Assembly: GCA_022447365.1 (NCBI GenBank)
Contig: JAKVBL010000003.1
Coordinates: 688,511 to 733,728 of the forward strand
Origin: Oleiphilaceae bacterium
Lineage (GTDB): Bacteria > Pseudomonadota > Gammaproteobacteria > Pseudomonadales > Oleiphilaceae
Reading direction: 5' to 3'
DNA length: 45,218 bases
Shown: positions 9,186 to 17,196 of the stretch, one piece after another
How positions within the stretch are numbered: position 1 is the first letter of the stretch
Layout: every line of letters starts with the position of its first letter
Position numbers and translations under genes: made by a program
The notes under the pieces: model-generated
What the model was told of the DNA's origin: nothing
Database searches by the model: none
What the model saw: the letters and a program-made list of their open reading frames with translations, nothing else

Positions 9186-10193
9186 GTGAAAGTATTAATT
9201 ACAGGGACGGCGGGTTTTATCGGTAATGCCTTAGCGATACGTTTGTTAGATCGCGGCGATACCGTCATCGGATTAGATAACGTCAACGATTATTATGATC
9301 CGAGTTTAAAGGAAGCACGACTCGCGAGAATTAAAGATCACCCAAACTTTACTGAAGAACGTGTTTCTCTCGAAGGTCGCGTTGAAGTTGAGCGGGTCTT
9401 TGCTGAGCATAAACCACAAAGAGTCGTGAACTTAGCTGCGCAGGCTGGTGTTCGTTATTCGCTCGAGAATCCGCAAGCTTATATCGATGCGAATATCGTT
9501 GGATTCACGAATATTCTTGAAGGTTGTCGTCATCACGAAGTTGAGCATCTTGTTTATGCATCAAGTAGTTCCGTATATGGTGCTAATGAAAGTATGCCGT
9601 TTTCTGTGCATGACAATGTCGACCATCCAGTAAGCCTGTATGCTGCGTCTAAGAAGTCGAATGAATTGATGGCACACACGTATAGTCATTTGTTCGGATT
9701 GCCGACGACTGGCTTACGGTTTTTCACGGTATATGGCCCTTGGGGACGACCTGACATGGCCTTGTTTATGTTTACTAAGAATATTATCGAAGGGAAACCT
9801 ATCGACGTATTTAATTATGGTAAGCATCAGCGTGACTTCACCTATATTGACGATATTGTCGAGGGCGTTATTCGTACCTTAGACAATACTGCTGCTTCAA
9901 ATCCCGATTGGTCTGGAGTAGATCCTGATTCAGCCACATCTAGAGCGCCTTATCGCATCTATAACATTGGTAGCAATAATCCATGTGAATTGCTCCGTTA
10001 TATAGAGTTGATCGAAGAAAACGTTGGTAAGAAAGCAGAGAAAAATCTTCTTCCAATGCAGCCGGGTGATGTACTTGCAACCTACGCCAATGTCGATGCA
10101 TTAATCAAAGATGTTGATTACAAGCCGTCAACGCCCTTAGAAGAGGGTGTTGCGAACTTTGTTGAGTGGTATAGAGACTTCTACAAGGTTTAA
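9186..10193 (+). CDS. NAD-dependent epimerase, UDP-glucuronate 4-epimerase type
   Basis: This short-chain dehydrogenase-type sugar epimerase (335 residues) most resembles UDP-glucuronate 4-epimerases, which make UDP-galacturonate for surface polysaccharide. The Rossmann glycine motif is GTAGFIG (residues 7-13), with SSSSVYG and the catalytic YAASK (Tyr152, Lys156). The sections [13 protein letters not shown] and [13 protein letters not shown] are characteristic of that group. I choose the GTG at 9186 because AGG at 9176-9178 is seven bases away and the protein then begins MKVLITG. The in-frame TTG at 9180 is too close to the AGG. No glycosyltransferase cluster is adjacent. Confidence 0.88.
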   Translation: MKVLITGTAGFIGNALAIRLLDRGDTVIGLDNVNDYYDPSLKEARLARIKDHPNFTEERVSLEGRVEVERVFAEHKPQRVVNLAAQAGVRYSLENPQAYIDANIVGFTNILEGCRHHEVEHLVYASSSSVYGANESMPFSVHDNVDHPVSLYAASKKSNELMAHTYSHLFGLPTTGLRFFTVYGPWGRPDMALFMFTKNIIEGKPIDVFNYGKHQRDFTYIDDIVEGVIRTLDNTAASNPDWSGVDPDSATSRAPYRIYNIGSNNPCELLRYIELIEENVGKKAEKNLLPMQPGDVLATYANVDALIKDVDYKPSTPLEEGVANFVEWYRDFYKV

Positions 10194-10200
10194 GTTAGAT

Positions 10201-10236
10201 AGCCTGCCATATCTTTCTTGATATGGGCTTTTTCTT
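10201..10236 (+). terminator. Rho-independent terminator after epimerase gene
   Basis: CCATATC (10207-10213) pairs with GATATGG (10220-10226), extended by AGCC/GGCT, followed by CTTTTTCTT. Confidence 0.8.
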
Positions 10237-10401
10237 ACAAACTTCATCTCATCTTAAAACGCCGCGAGTGAGCCTTTTACAGGTTCTTGCTTGCGGCGTC
10301 GCTAGTTTCAGGCCATGAATTTGGTAAACCAATAAGATCTCAACTATTATATTTTGAGCTGTATATTGGCCGCACTAACAATTATTGTCAGGGAAAGTAA
10401 T

Positions 10402-11430
10402 ATGAATCATGTCTATTCTGCGATCGCTCTGATCGGTAGTTTTGCCTTCAGTACACTTTTGCATTCTGCGCCATTAAAACCAATCCCTAAAGAGTCTGGC
10501 TTTAGTGGTTCAGTCGTGGGTGGTGCTTCTGCTGTTGAGTATTCAAGTAACTTAGTTGCGGGCACGAGTGGCAAGTTAAGTGACCAAACAATTAAAAGCA
10601 TTAATGCAGATCCGGAAACAGAATCGAGTGTGGCTCCTTTCATTACTGGTGAGGTGAATTACACCTTTGCTGAATCCCGCACACAGGCCTATTTGGGTGT
10701 CGCACTGGAAGACTTAGTACGTTACGACTTGGCATTCCAATTGGGAGTGAAACAAGAGCTTTCTAAAAAAGGTATCGTTTATGGTGCGTTTCTTTTTAGT
10801 GCGTTACCAACTGAAGTCTATGCGGACCCTTATGTTGCGAATGTAGCAAGAGCGCGCACTGATCGATCTTCTACAGGCGCGCGACTTGGTTGGCAAAACG
10901 TATTAGGCACGGGATTAGGTCTGGAGGTAAGTTCTCGTGAGATCGAATTAGATGAAGAAAATGCCGGCGCCGATTTGGTTACAAATAATGTAATTACTGC
11001 CGATGAGCAAACGCTTCTTAATCGAGAAGGAACACAAACCGAGGTCACTGTGAGCTACTTGTTCAGAATTAGCAAAGGCCACTTGGTTGTTCCTGAGTTA
11101 AATTTTGATCGTTTTGATCTAGACGGTAAGGCGCGTGCTAGAGATCGAATGGGAGCGACGCTCGCATACTTTTATACTCGATCGACTTGGTCATTCGTGG
11201 GTACACTGTTTTATTCAAGCTCTGACTACGACGAGCTCAATCCAATATATGGAAAGAAAGAAGAGGTTGATACTATTGGGGCTAGTTTAGTGCTCACATA
11301 TGGTCAACTGTTTGGGTACAAAGATCTGTCTGTGTTTGGCTCCGTTGCTGCAGCAGAATCCGATTCGAATATTGATTTTTATGATCAAGATGCCTCAAGT
11401 GCAATGCTCGGTTTAATTTATCAGTTTTAG
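10402..11430 (+). CDS. DUF2860-like outer membrane protein
   Basis: This secreted protein of 342 residues has a signal peptide (MNHVYSAIALIGSFAFSTLL, cleavage near HSA) and a predicted beta-barrel body ending in LGLIYQF. The order of motifs (GFSGSVVGGAS near the N-terminus, then DPYVANVARARTDRSSTGARL and LGTGLGLEVSSREIELDEE) fits the DUF2860 family known from vibrios and relatives, of unknown function. I start at the ATG at 10402, behind CAGGGAAAG, rather than at an upstream in-frame ATG at 10354 that would put residues before a good signal peptide. Confidence 0.7.
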   Translation: MNHVYSAIALIGSFAFSTLLHSAPLKPIPKESGFSGSVVGGASAVEYSSNLVAGTSGKLSDQTIKSINADPETESSVAPFITGEVNYTFAESRTQAYLGVALEDLVRYDLAFQLGVKQELSKKGIVYGAFLFSALPTEVYADPYVANVARARTDRSSTGARLGWQNVLGTGLGLEVSSREIELDEENAGADLVTNNVITADEQTLLNREGTQTEVTVSYLFRISKGHLVVPELNFDRFDLDGKARARDRMGATLAYFYTRSTWSFVGTLFYSSSDYDELNPIYGKKEEVDTIGASLVLTYGQLFGYKDLSVFGSVAAAESDSNIDFYDQDASSAMLGLIYQF

Positions 11431-11577
11431 TGAGGTTTAAGAAGCGAACTTCTAAGTCTAAACACGCCGAAGTTTAAGGAGATTTGTAAGTAAGAATTAA
11501 ATCGTGATTTCTTCTTGCGTCCGATACACGGCTTTGTTAAATTACGCGCCGTTCTCGAGTCGAGAAAAAAGTTTTAT

Positions 11578-11654
11578 ACGACCGTAGCTCAGTTGGTTAG
11601 AGCACCACCTTGACATGGTGGGGGTCGGTGGTTCGAATCCACTCGGTCGTACCA
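11578..11654 (+). tRNA. tRNA-Val (anticodon GAC)
   Basis: The sequence forms a complete 77-nt cloverleaf. The acceptor ACGACCG (11578-11584) pairs with CGGTCGT (11644-11650). The D arm is GCTC...GAGC, the anticodon stem CCACC/GGTGG holds the loop TTGACAT, and the T loop is TTCGAAT. The anticodon GAC reads GUC/GUU valine codons. The 3' ACCA is encoded. A single tRNA is present with its own terminator. Confidence 0.97.
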
Positions 11655-11673
11655 ATATTTTCTAGGAAATATT

Positions 11674-11709
11674 AAAGGCTTACAGGTTTTAAATTTGTAA
11701 GCCTTTTTT
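11674..11709 (+). terminator. Terminator of tRNA-Val
   Basis: AAAGGCTTACA (11674-11684) and TGTAAGCCTTT (11696-11706) form a perfect 11-bp stem followed by T residues to 11709. Confidence 0.9.
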
Positions 11710-12341
11710 CGTTTTCGAGCCGGGTGCCCATTCTTTGCCCAAGTTGTATTTTATTTTGATATTTTCGCGCAATGAATGACCTTTACCCTTTTACTGTATA
11801 GCGAATCAACCCAACAAATTAAGTCGTGGGCTTGTTCTCAAGTGCTGTTCTCGACAGCGTCATCCAGAAGCTACTTATTAATCGTGAAGCTAGGCAACAG
11901 TAGACACAGTTATGTTATGCCTTAAAGCCCTACTTGAACAGCATCCAGTTTTTTCTGAATATGATGCCTTCGTTTATCTTTTAGACAGATATTAAACGAC
12001 ATATGTATTTTGGTTTTAACAATGCTATTTCTTGAATTCCCTGAAAGTAGGTAGTTATTGTCATGTGAGTAGTGGACAGCGATCATGACATACATTGGAT
12101 ACCTTTTTCTTCGAGAGCATTTTGTTTAGAAATCGGGCTTATAATATCTTTTCTGCGGTGTGTGCTCGGGTAATACGCACTGCATCTTAACTCTTCGATT
12201 TTAGTTTGCATGTTGTGCTAGCTGATCTAAACTTGAATCGTTATAAAAACTCAGATTCTGAATAAAGAACTGGATATCAACATTGAATGTGTACAAGAAT
12301 TTGCAATGTGATGAGTGAATCTAACCTTTAATATTTCGGAT
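11710..12341. other. Gene-free stretch downstream of tRNA-Val
   Basis: About 630 bases with no supported gene. A 27-codon reading frame at 11911-11994 lacks a clear ribosome binding site. The sequence near 11725-11745 (TGCCCATTCTTTGCCCAA) has two similar short direct repeats. This is a common insertion position for islands, but I see no integrase and no duplicated tRNA 3' end within the window. Confidence 0.4.
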
Positions 12342-13424
12342 ATGGACGTGTTGCTAAAGAAAATTCTTTCTTATCATTTTGTTTTTGTAGTCGGCTTTCT
12401 GCCTAATTCATTGTTTGCGCTTGAAACAGATAAGATCTCGCTCAAAGCTGGCTATTCGCGAGCAATTGAAGACCTTAGTGATATAAATGGCGGATCCAGT
12501 GATGCGCTTGATCCGGGCAATGATGGTTTTATTATAAACACCACTGCAATGTTCAACAGCCAATACAGTGATTACTTTGATACCTATCTAGATTTCGCGT
12601 GGCTACAGTATACTGACCGAAAAGTTATTATCCCGGGGCTGGGTATCGTCCACTCGGCTGAATTGGAGGATTCTGCGATTCAACCCTTTATCGGTGCCGG
12701 CGTCGGATATGCATTTATGTATCTCGATGATTCACCATCGGCTAAGCTGGATTCAATTGACCGCAATGGGCAGTCTGTTGTGTTTACATTACAAGCGGGT
12801 GCTGATATCCCATTAAGCGAGTCGTTGTCGCTCGATCTTACCGCGCGATATGACATGTATAACATTGACAGTAGCTTTTTGCAGGATTCCGGTTTAACTA
12901 TCGTGAAAGATAGAGGCGCTCTAAGCGTTTTAGCAGGCCTAAGTTACCATTTTGATTCCCCCTCTCGAAGCAATTATGTTGATGAGGACTTTGACGGTGT
13001 CACACGAAACCTTGACCGCTGTCCCGACACCTTGATTAATGTGCCCGTCAACGAGGCGGGTTGTCCTCAATACCGTTTCAATATCAATTTGTCTTTTAAC
13101 TTCGCCAAATTTGGTATAGACGATATTGTTGAACACCCTGATTTTAATGCAGCTGAATTCTTGAAGAAAAACACGCAGTACTCGGTCCGCATTATTGGTT
13201 ATACAGATAGTAAAGGCTCTGCTTCTTTTAATGAAAAACTCGCCAAAAAGCGCGCCATTGAAGCCAAACAATACTTCCTTGACAAAGGGGTTTCGGCCGA
13301 ACGTGTAGCGATTCTCGGGCGTGGAGAGCGCGAGGCACTTCGTAATAGCAAGGGAGAGGATAGCGATCTCGCTAATAGAAGAATTAAATTGGAATTCTAT
13401 CGAACGGAGCTAGGTGCAGAATGA
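12342..13424 (+). CDS. OmpA-family outer membrane protein with C-terminal peptidoglycan-binding domain
   Basis: This protein has about 360 residues. A signal peptide (VLLKKILSYHFVFVVGF, cleavage near LFA) leads to an eight-strand-type barrel of about 190 residues. A calcium-binding type 3 repeat-like linker follows (VDEDFDGVTRNLDRCPDTL, then GCPQ), and the C-terminus is an OmpA domain. That domain contains IIGYTDSKGSASFNEKLAKK and GRGEREALRNSKGED, the signature for non-covalent binding to meso-diaminopimelate in peptidoglycan. I choose ATG 12342 over the GTG at 12315 because it starts a cleaner signal peptide. Its stop overlaps the start of the next lipoprotein gene (ATGA), suggesting translational coupling and a joint role at the outer membrane. 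Confidence 0.88.
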   Translation: MDVLLKKILSYHFVFVVGFLPNSLFALETDKISLKAGYSRAIEDLSDINGGSSDALDPGNDGFIINTTAMFNSQYSDYFDTYLDFAWLQYTDRKVIIPGLGIVHSAELEDSAIQPFIGAGVGYAFMYLDDSPSAKLDSIDRNGQSVVFTLQAGADIPLSESLSLDLTARYDMYNIDSSFLQDSGLTIVKDRGALSVLAGLSYHFDSPSRSNYVDEDFDGVTRNLDRCPDTLINVPVNEAGCPQYRFNINLSFNFAKFGIDDIVEHPDFNAAEFLKKNTQYSVRIIGYTDSKGSASFNEKLAKKRAIEAKQYFLDKGVSAERVAILGRGEREALRNSKGEDSDLANRRIKLEFYRTELGAE

Positions 13425-15424
13425 GCCCCTTAATGAAACTTATCTTATTCGTGGCATTCAGTGTTTTGATGGGATGCACTGATGACAATCCCATTTTTGC
13501 CAGTTCAAGTAATATAAATAGACAACTGACAATCGTTCCGTTGCAAACGACTCTAAACAAAGGTACCTCACAAGTTTATCAAGCCTATGTTGTTAGTAGT
13601 GACGGCTCACAGCTTAACGTAACAAGAGATTCTGTCTGGAGTGTTGATCAAACAGCACTTGCTGCGATTAGCCAAAGTGGTCTTTTAGAGACTTTAGAAG
13701 CGGGAGAGCTCACGGTTTCAGCCCAATATCAAGAGTTGGTGGCCACAGCAAATCTTATTGTCACTGACAAAGTGATCACAAGTTTTTCTGTATTGCCACA
13801 GGAAGTGATTACGTTAGCAGGTTTAGAGCGTCAATTTTTAAGTTTCGTTGAATTTGATGATGGATCTAATCAAGATGTGACAGTCGATACCCAGTGGACG
13901 TCCTCTGATCCTGACATTGCAAACTTTCCTGGTCGACCGGGCAACGCGCGAGCGATTCTAGCAGGGCTTGTAACAATATCGGCTGAGTTTAATTCCTTCT
14001 CTGACACTGCTTCGCTAGAGGTCATTTCTGGAGAACCTACAGAGTTTTTAATTACACCTCCTGTCAGCTACGTACCAATCGGTGTTAATGAAAATTATTC
14101 AGCAAGTATTGCACTTGCAACGACCCCTGTTGAATATCTAGATGTTACCGAACAAGTGGTATGGTCGGTTGATGAGCCAAAACTCGCTTTCATTTCAAAT
14201 GATATTGGACTGAAAGGCCAAGCTACGGCGAAAAGCGAAGGCGTTGTTATTGTCTCTGCAAATCTCAGTTTCGCCGGTCAGTCTGCTGTCGCGAATGCTG
14301 AATTAAACGTTATTCCAATTCAACTGGAAAGCATCGAGGTTAACCCTGAAAATATAACAGTTGTACGTGGTACTGATGGGCAATACGTAGCAACCGGTAT
14401 ATTTAATGATCAGCAAAGTAGGGACATCACCGATACGGTGGTATGGTCTTCATCCAACGACACCGTGGCAAAAATTGAGACCTTTGGAGCAAATAGTGGT
14501 CGTGCTGTAGCGATTAATCCCGGCAAGACAGATATTACGGCTGCGCTTAATGGTCTAAGTGATACTGTGACGGGTACCGTTGTCGCGCCCGAACTCAATA
14601 CACTGCGCGTCTATCCACAAAACGCCTCTATTCCACTTGGTGAATCACAACCTTTTAGTGCCTTCGCCGATTATAGCGACGGTACTTCGCAGGACGTTTC
14701 GAATCGTGTCGCTTGGACTAGTTCGAATACAACGCTTGCAACATTGAATTTACGCATACCGGGTCGCGTGGATTCAGACCCAACATTTGCTGGGCTCCTG
14801 CCCGATACTACTGATATTTCGGCATCATTGGGCGGCGTAGATAGCAATATAGCTGTACTCACCGTAACAAACGCAACGCCTACAGCACTCCGTATCGTGC
14901 CGGGTGATAGCGACTTGCCACTTAGGGTCGATGCAAATTATGAAGCAATGCTCGACTATTCGAATCAGACAACGCTTAATGTGACAGACCAGGTAGTCTG
15001 GTCATCGAGCAATCAAGAGATTGCTTCTATAAGCAATTCACCGAGTAATGAAGGCCGTGTGCATACGGTTAAGACCGGCACTACGGTCATAACGGCCAAA
15101 TATATTGATGGCACCCTAGATTTGTCTGACTTTGTAAATCTTGATGTCACGAGTGATTACGTAACGTTTATAACTCCGAGTTGCGAGCCTTCCGATCTAT
15201 TAGTAGGTGATTTTGCAACATGCTCTTGCACCGCTAATTTGTCAGGGGGAGGTAAGTTCGATTGCACACCCTTTGCTAACTTCACGCCAACACCTGGCGG
15301 CTTAGCTTTATTTGGTAGCGATTCATCAGATCGAAATATTGCGGAAGCCATTGCGGCAGGTAATGTAAATGTTTATATCGAGTTTAGTAATTCTAGTGGG
15401 AATGCTAGCCTCAGAATAGAGTAG
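13421..15424 (+). CDS. Lipoprotein with six bacterial Ig-like (BIG2) repeats
   Basis: This 667-residue surface or periplasmic lipoprotein has the lipobox LMGC (Cys19). I count six Ig-like repeats of about 85-100 residues, beginning near residues 36, 117, 207, 301, 388 and 485. Each has a WSSSN- or WSVDxxx-type core (VVWSSSNDTVAKIE, VAWTSSNTTLATLN, VVWSSSNQEIASIS) and a closing strand, typical of BIG2 adhesin or scaffold domains. The last 80 residues are different: they contain a cluster of cysteines (SCEPSDLL, ATCSCTANL, FDCT) that may form disulfides. No enzyme motif is seen. It overlaps the OmpA-like gene by four bases. The ligand is unknown. Confidence 0.82.
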   Translation: MSPLMKLILFVAFSVLMGCTDDNPIFASSSNINRQLTIVPLQTTLNKGTSQVYQAYVVSSDGSQLNVTRDSVWSVDQTALAAISQSGLLETLEAGELTVSAQYQELVATANLIVTDKVITSFSVLPQEVITLAGLERQFLSFVEFDDGSNQDVTVDTQWTSSDPDIANFPGRPGNARAILAGLVTISAEFNSFSDTASLEVISGEPTEFLITPPVSYVPIGVNENYSASIALATTPVEYLDVTEQVVWSVDEPKLAFISNDIGLKGQATAKSEGVVIVSANLSFAGQSAVANAELNVIPIQLESIEVNPENITVVRGTDGQYVATGIFNDQQSRDITDTVVWSSSNDTVAKIETFGANSGRAVAINPGKTDITAALNGLSDTVTGTVVAPELNTLRVYPQNASIPLGESQPFSAFADYSDGTSQDVSNRVAWTSSNTTLATLNLRIPGRVDSDPTFAGLLPDTTDISASLGGVDSNIAVLTVTNATPTALRIVPGDSDLPLRVDANYEAMLDYSNQTTLNVTDQVVWSSSNQEIASISNSPSNEGRVHTVKTGTTVITAKYIDGTLDLSDFVNLDVTSDYVTFITPSCEPSDLLVGDFATCSCTANLSGGGKFDCTPFANFTPTPGGLALFGSDSSDRNIAEAIAAGNVNVYIEFSNSSGNASLRIE

Positions 15425-15559
15425 AAGGGTATCTAATGCTGACCTTTTTATACAGTTTTCAGGAGATCTGGCATCACTTGAAATCTAGCTTGTGAGAGTA
15501 GTTCGATTTAAATATAAATCCGGCATCAACTTTACTGACAATAAAAAGGACTTACCAAA

Positions 15560-16639
15560 ATGCGATCTAGACTAAATACAATCATGGTTGTCGTGCTCTG
15601 TTTTCTTTGTCCAAGTGTGTTTGCTTGTACCGGAATCATATTGCGGGCACTTGATGGAACAGCCGTTCCGGCGCGTACAATGGAGTTTAGTTTCGATGTG
15701 CACTCAAATATCCTAGTCGTTCCAGCAGGCACAAAAATTGAAAAACTCATTATGGACGAGAATCTCACTGGTGGCACTTATGTGACTAAGTATGGCGTGG
15801 TGGGAGCCAACGCCCTAGATAAACCCATTGTCGTTGATGGAATAAATGAGGAAGGTCTTTATTTTGGCGCATTTTACTTTAACGGTTTAGCAGAGTACGA
15901 AAAAATTACACCGGCTAATCGTGTAAAGGCCATCTCAAGTGAAGAGCTCGGCACGTATATTCTTAGTCAATTTGCGACGGTAGACGAGGTTAAAAGTGCG
16001 CTGCCTAACCTTACGATTGTCGGCACATGGATTAAAGAAATTGATTCGTTTGCACCTTTTCACTATGCAATCACTGACCGAAGCGGTGAATCGATCGTTG
16101 TCGAAATTACAGCAGACGGCTTAAAAATATTCGACAATACAGTCAACGTAGTAACGAATAATCCCACTTTTGATTGGCATTTAACTAATTTGAACAACTA
16201 CGTCGGCCTCACCGCAGAAAATCGCGGGGCACAAATTGTCGGCCGGCACAAAGTAATGCCTTTTGGGGAGGGTACCGGACTTTTTGGACTGCCCGGTGAT
16301 CACTCGTCACCCTCGAGATTTGTGAGAGCAACAGCATTCGCAAACTCCGTATTGCCGAGTGAGACGGCCGAAGATGCCGTATTCTCGGCATTTCACCTTT
16401 TGAATCATTTCGATATTCCAAAAGGTTCGATTCGTGAGAAGGTTCAAGATGAACTGTTCACCGACTACACCGTTTGGACTTCAGTAGCCGACACAAAAAA
16501 CAGGATATACTATTATAAAACTTATCAAACGCAGCAAGTTGAAAAAATAGATTTAAAATTTGTATTGAAAAATCTACACGAGCCAAAAGTAATAAAAATG
16601 GAGTCAGGATTTTCAGTTACTGACCGCTCACACGACTGA
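15560..16639 (+). CDS. Exported linear amide C-N hydrolase (choloylglycine hydrolase/penicillin V acylase family)
   Basis: This is an N-terminal nucleophile hydrolase of 359 residues. The signal peptide (residues 1-22, ending SVFA) is followed directly by Cys23, so signal cleavage itself would expose the catalytic cysteine, as in Gram-negative penicillin V acylases. Counting from that Cys as 1, Arg17 and Glu20 sit in VPARTMEF. VVTNNPTFDW and SPSRFVRA supply the expected Asn and Arg. Family members cleave bile salts, penicillin V or acyl-homoserine lactones, and the substrate here cannot be decided. A good ribosome site (AGGA) precedes the ATG. It stands alone between two lipoprotein genes. 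Confidence 0.88.
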   Translation: MRSRLNTIMVVVLCFLCPSVFACTGIILRALDGTAVPARTMEFSFDVHSNILVVPAGTKIEKLIMDENLTGGTYVTKYGVVGANALDKPIVVDGINEEGLYFGAFYFNGLAEYEKITPANRVKAISSEELGTYILSQFATVDEVKSALPNLTIVGTWIKEIDSFAPFHYAITDRSGESIVVEITADGLKIFDNTVNVVTNNPTFDWHLTNLNNYVGLTAENRGAQIVGRHKVMPFGEGTGLFGLPGDHSSPSRFVRATAFANSVLPSETAEDAVFSAFHLLNHFDIPKGSIREKVQDELFTDYTVWTSVADTKNRIYYYKTYQTQQVEKIDLKFVLKNLHEPKVIKMESGFSVTDRSHD

Positions 16640-17196
16640 GGCTAAACGCTTCTGATTGCATAACGTTTGGAAAACTAAATTCCTTTGGACGTATCTCTCG
16701 TCGCAGACGCTTTACAGGCCAATTGCAAGGCCTTTATTTCAATAGCCTTTTTGTTTGAGCCATGAAGCTATTCTGTTGTACGGGGCGCTCTTTATTTGAA
16801 AGAAATAGTGTTTATGAAAAGTTTTTAACTAGAATATTAGTTTCAAGGCTTACGTTGCCACAAATCCAGACAATTCCACTTTAGTTCATTTATAACAGCG
16901 ATATATACATATTTATTTGTGACGAAGGGATAATGCTTTTTCGGGATATATTGGTATTTTTTGACGAACTTTGATCAACCTTCACTTATTATTTTCACGT
17001 TTCTTTTAGTGTCTGTGTTATTCGGGCTAGAGCAGAGCGAGGGCAAGTTTACAAAGAAGCTCAATGAAGCGTCGAACCAAGAGTTTGCTGGGGATTGTAT
17101 CGCTGGCGCGCGGAAACCACTGACGTCAATATCATGCGTTTTAACGCTACATTTTAAAGGGGCTTCAGCCCCTTTGAGAAAGTTTTACAAGCTGGA
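16640..17196. other. Gene-free stretch with hairpin
   Basis: No supported gene. The 3' end holds an 8-bp-arm hairpin (AAAGGGGC/GCCCCTTT, about 17156-17176) just beyond the stop of the minus-strand gene at 17197. It is probably that gene's terminator, although the T-run is short. Confidence 0.4.

Noticed and set aside
11578..11760. tRNA-Val as an island attachment site
   Set aside because: No integrase and no second copy of the tRNA 3' end was found in the window, so an integrated element cannot be supported.
11911..11994. A 27-codon frame in the gap after tRNA-Val
   Set aside because: No ribosome binding site, and too short to judge.
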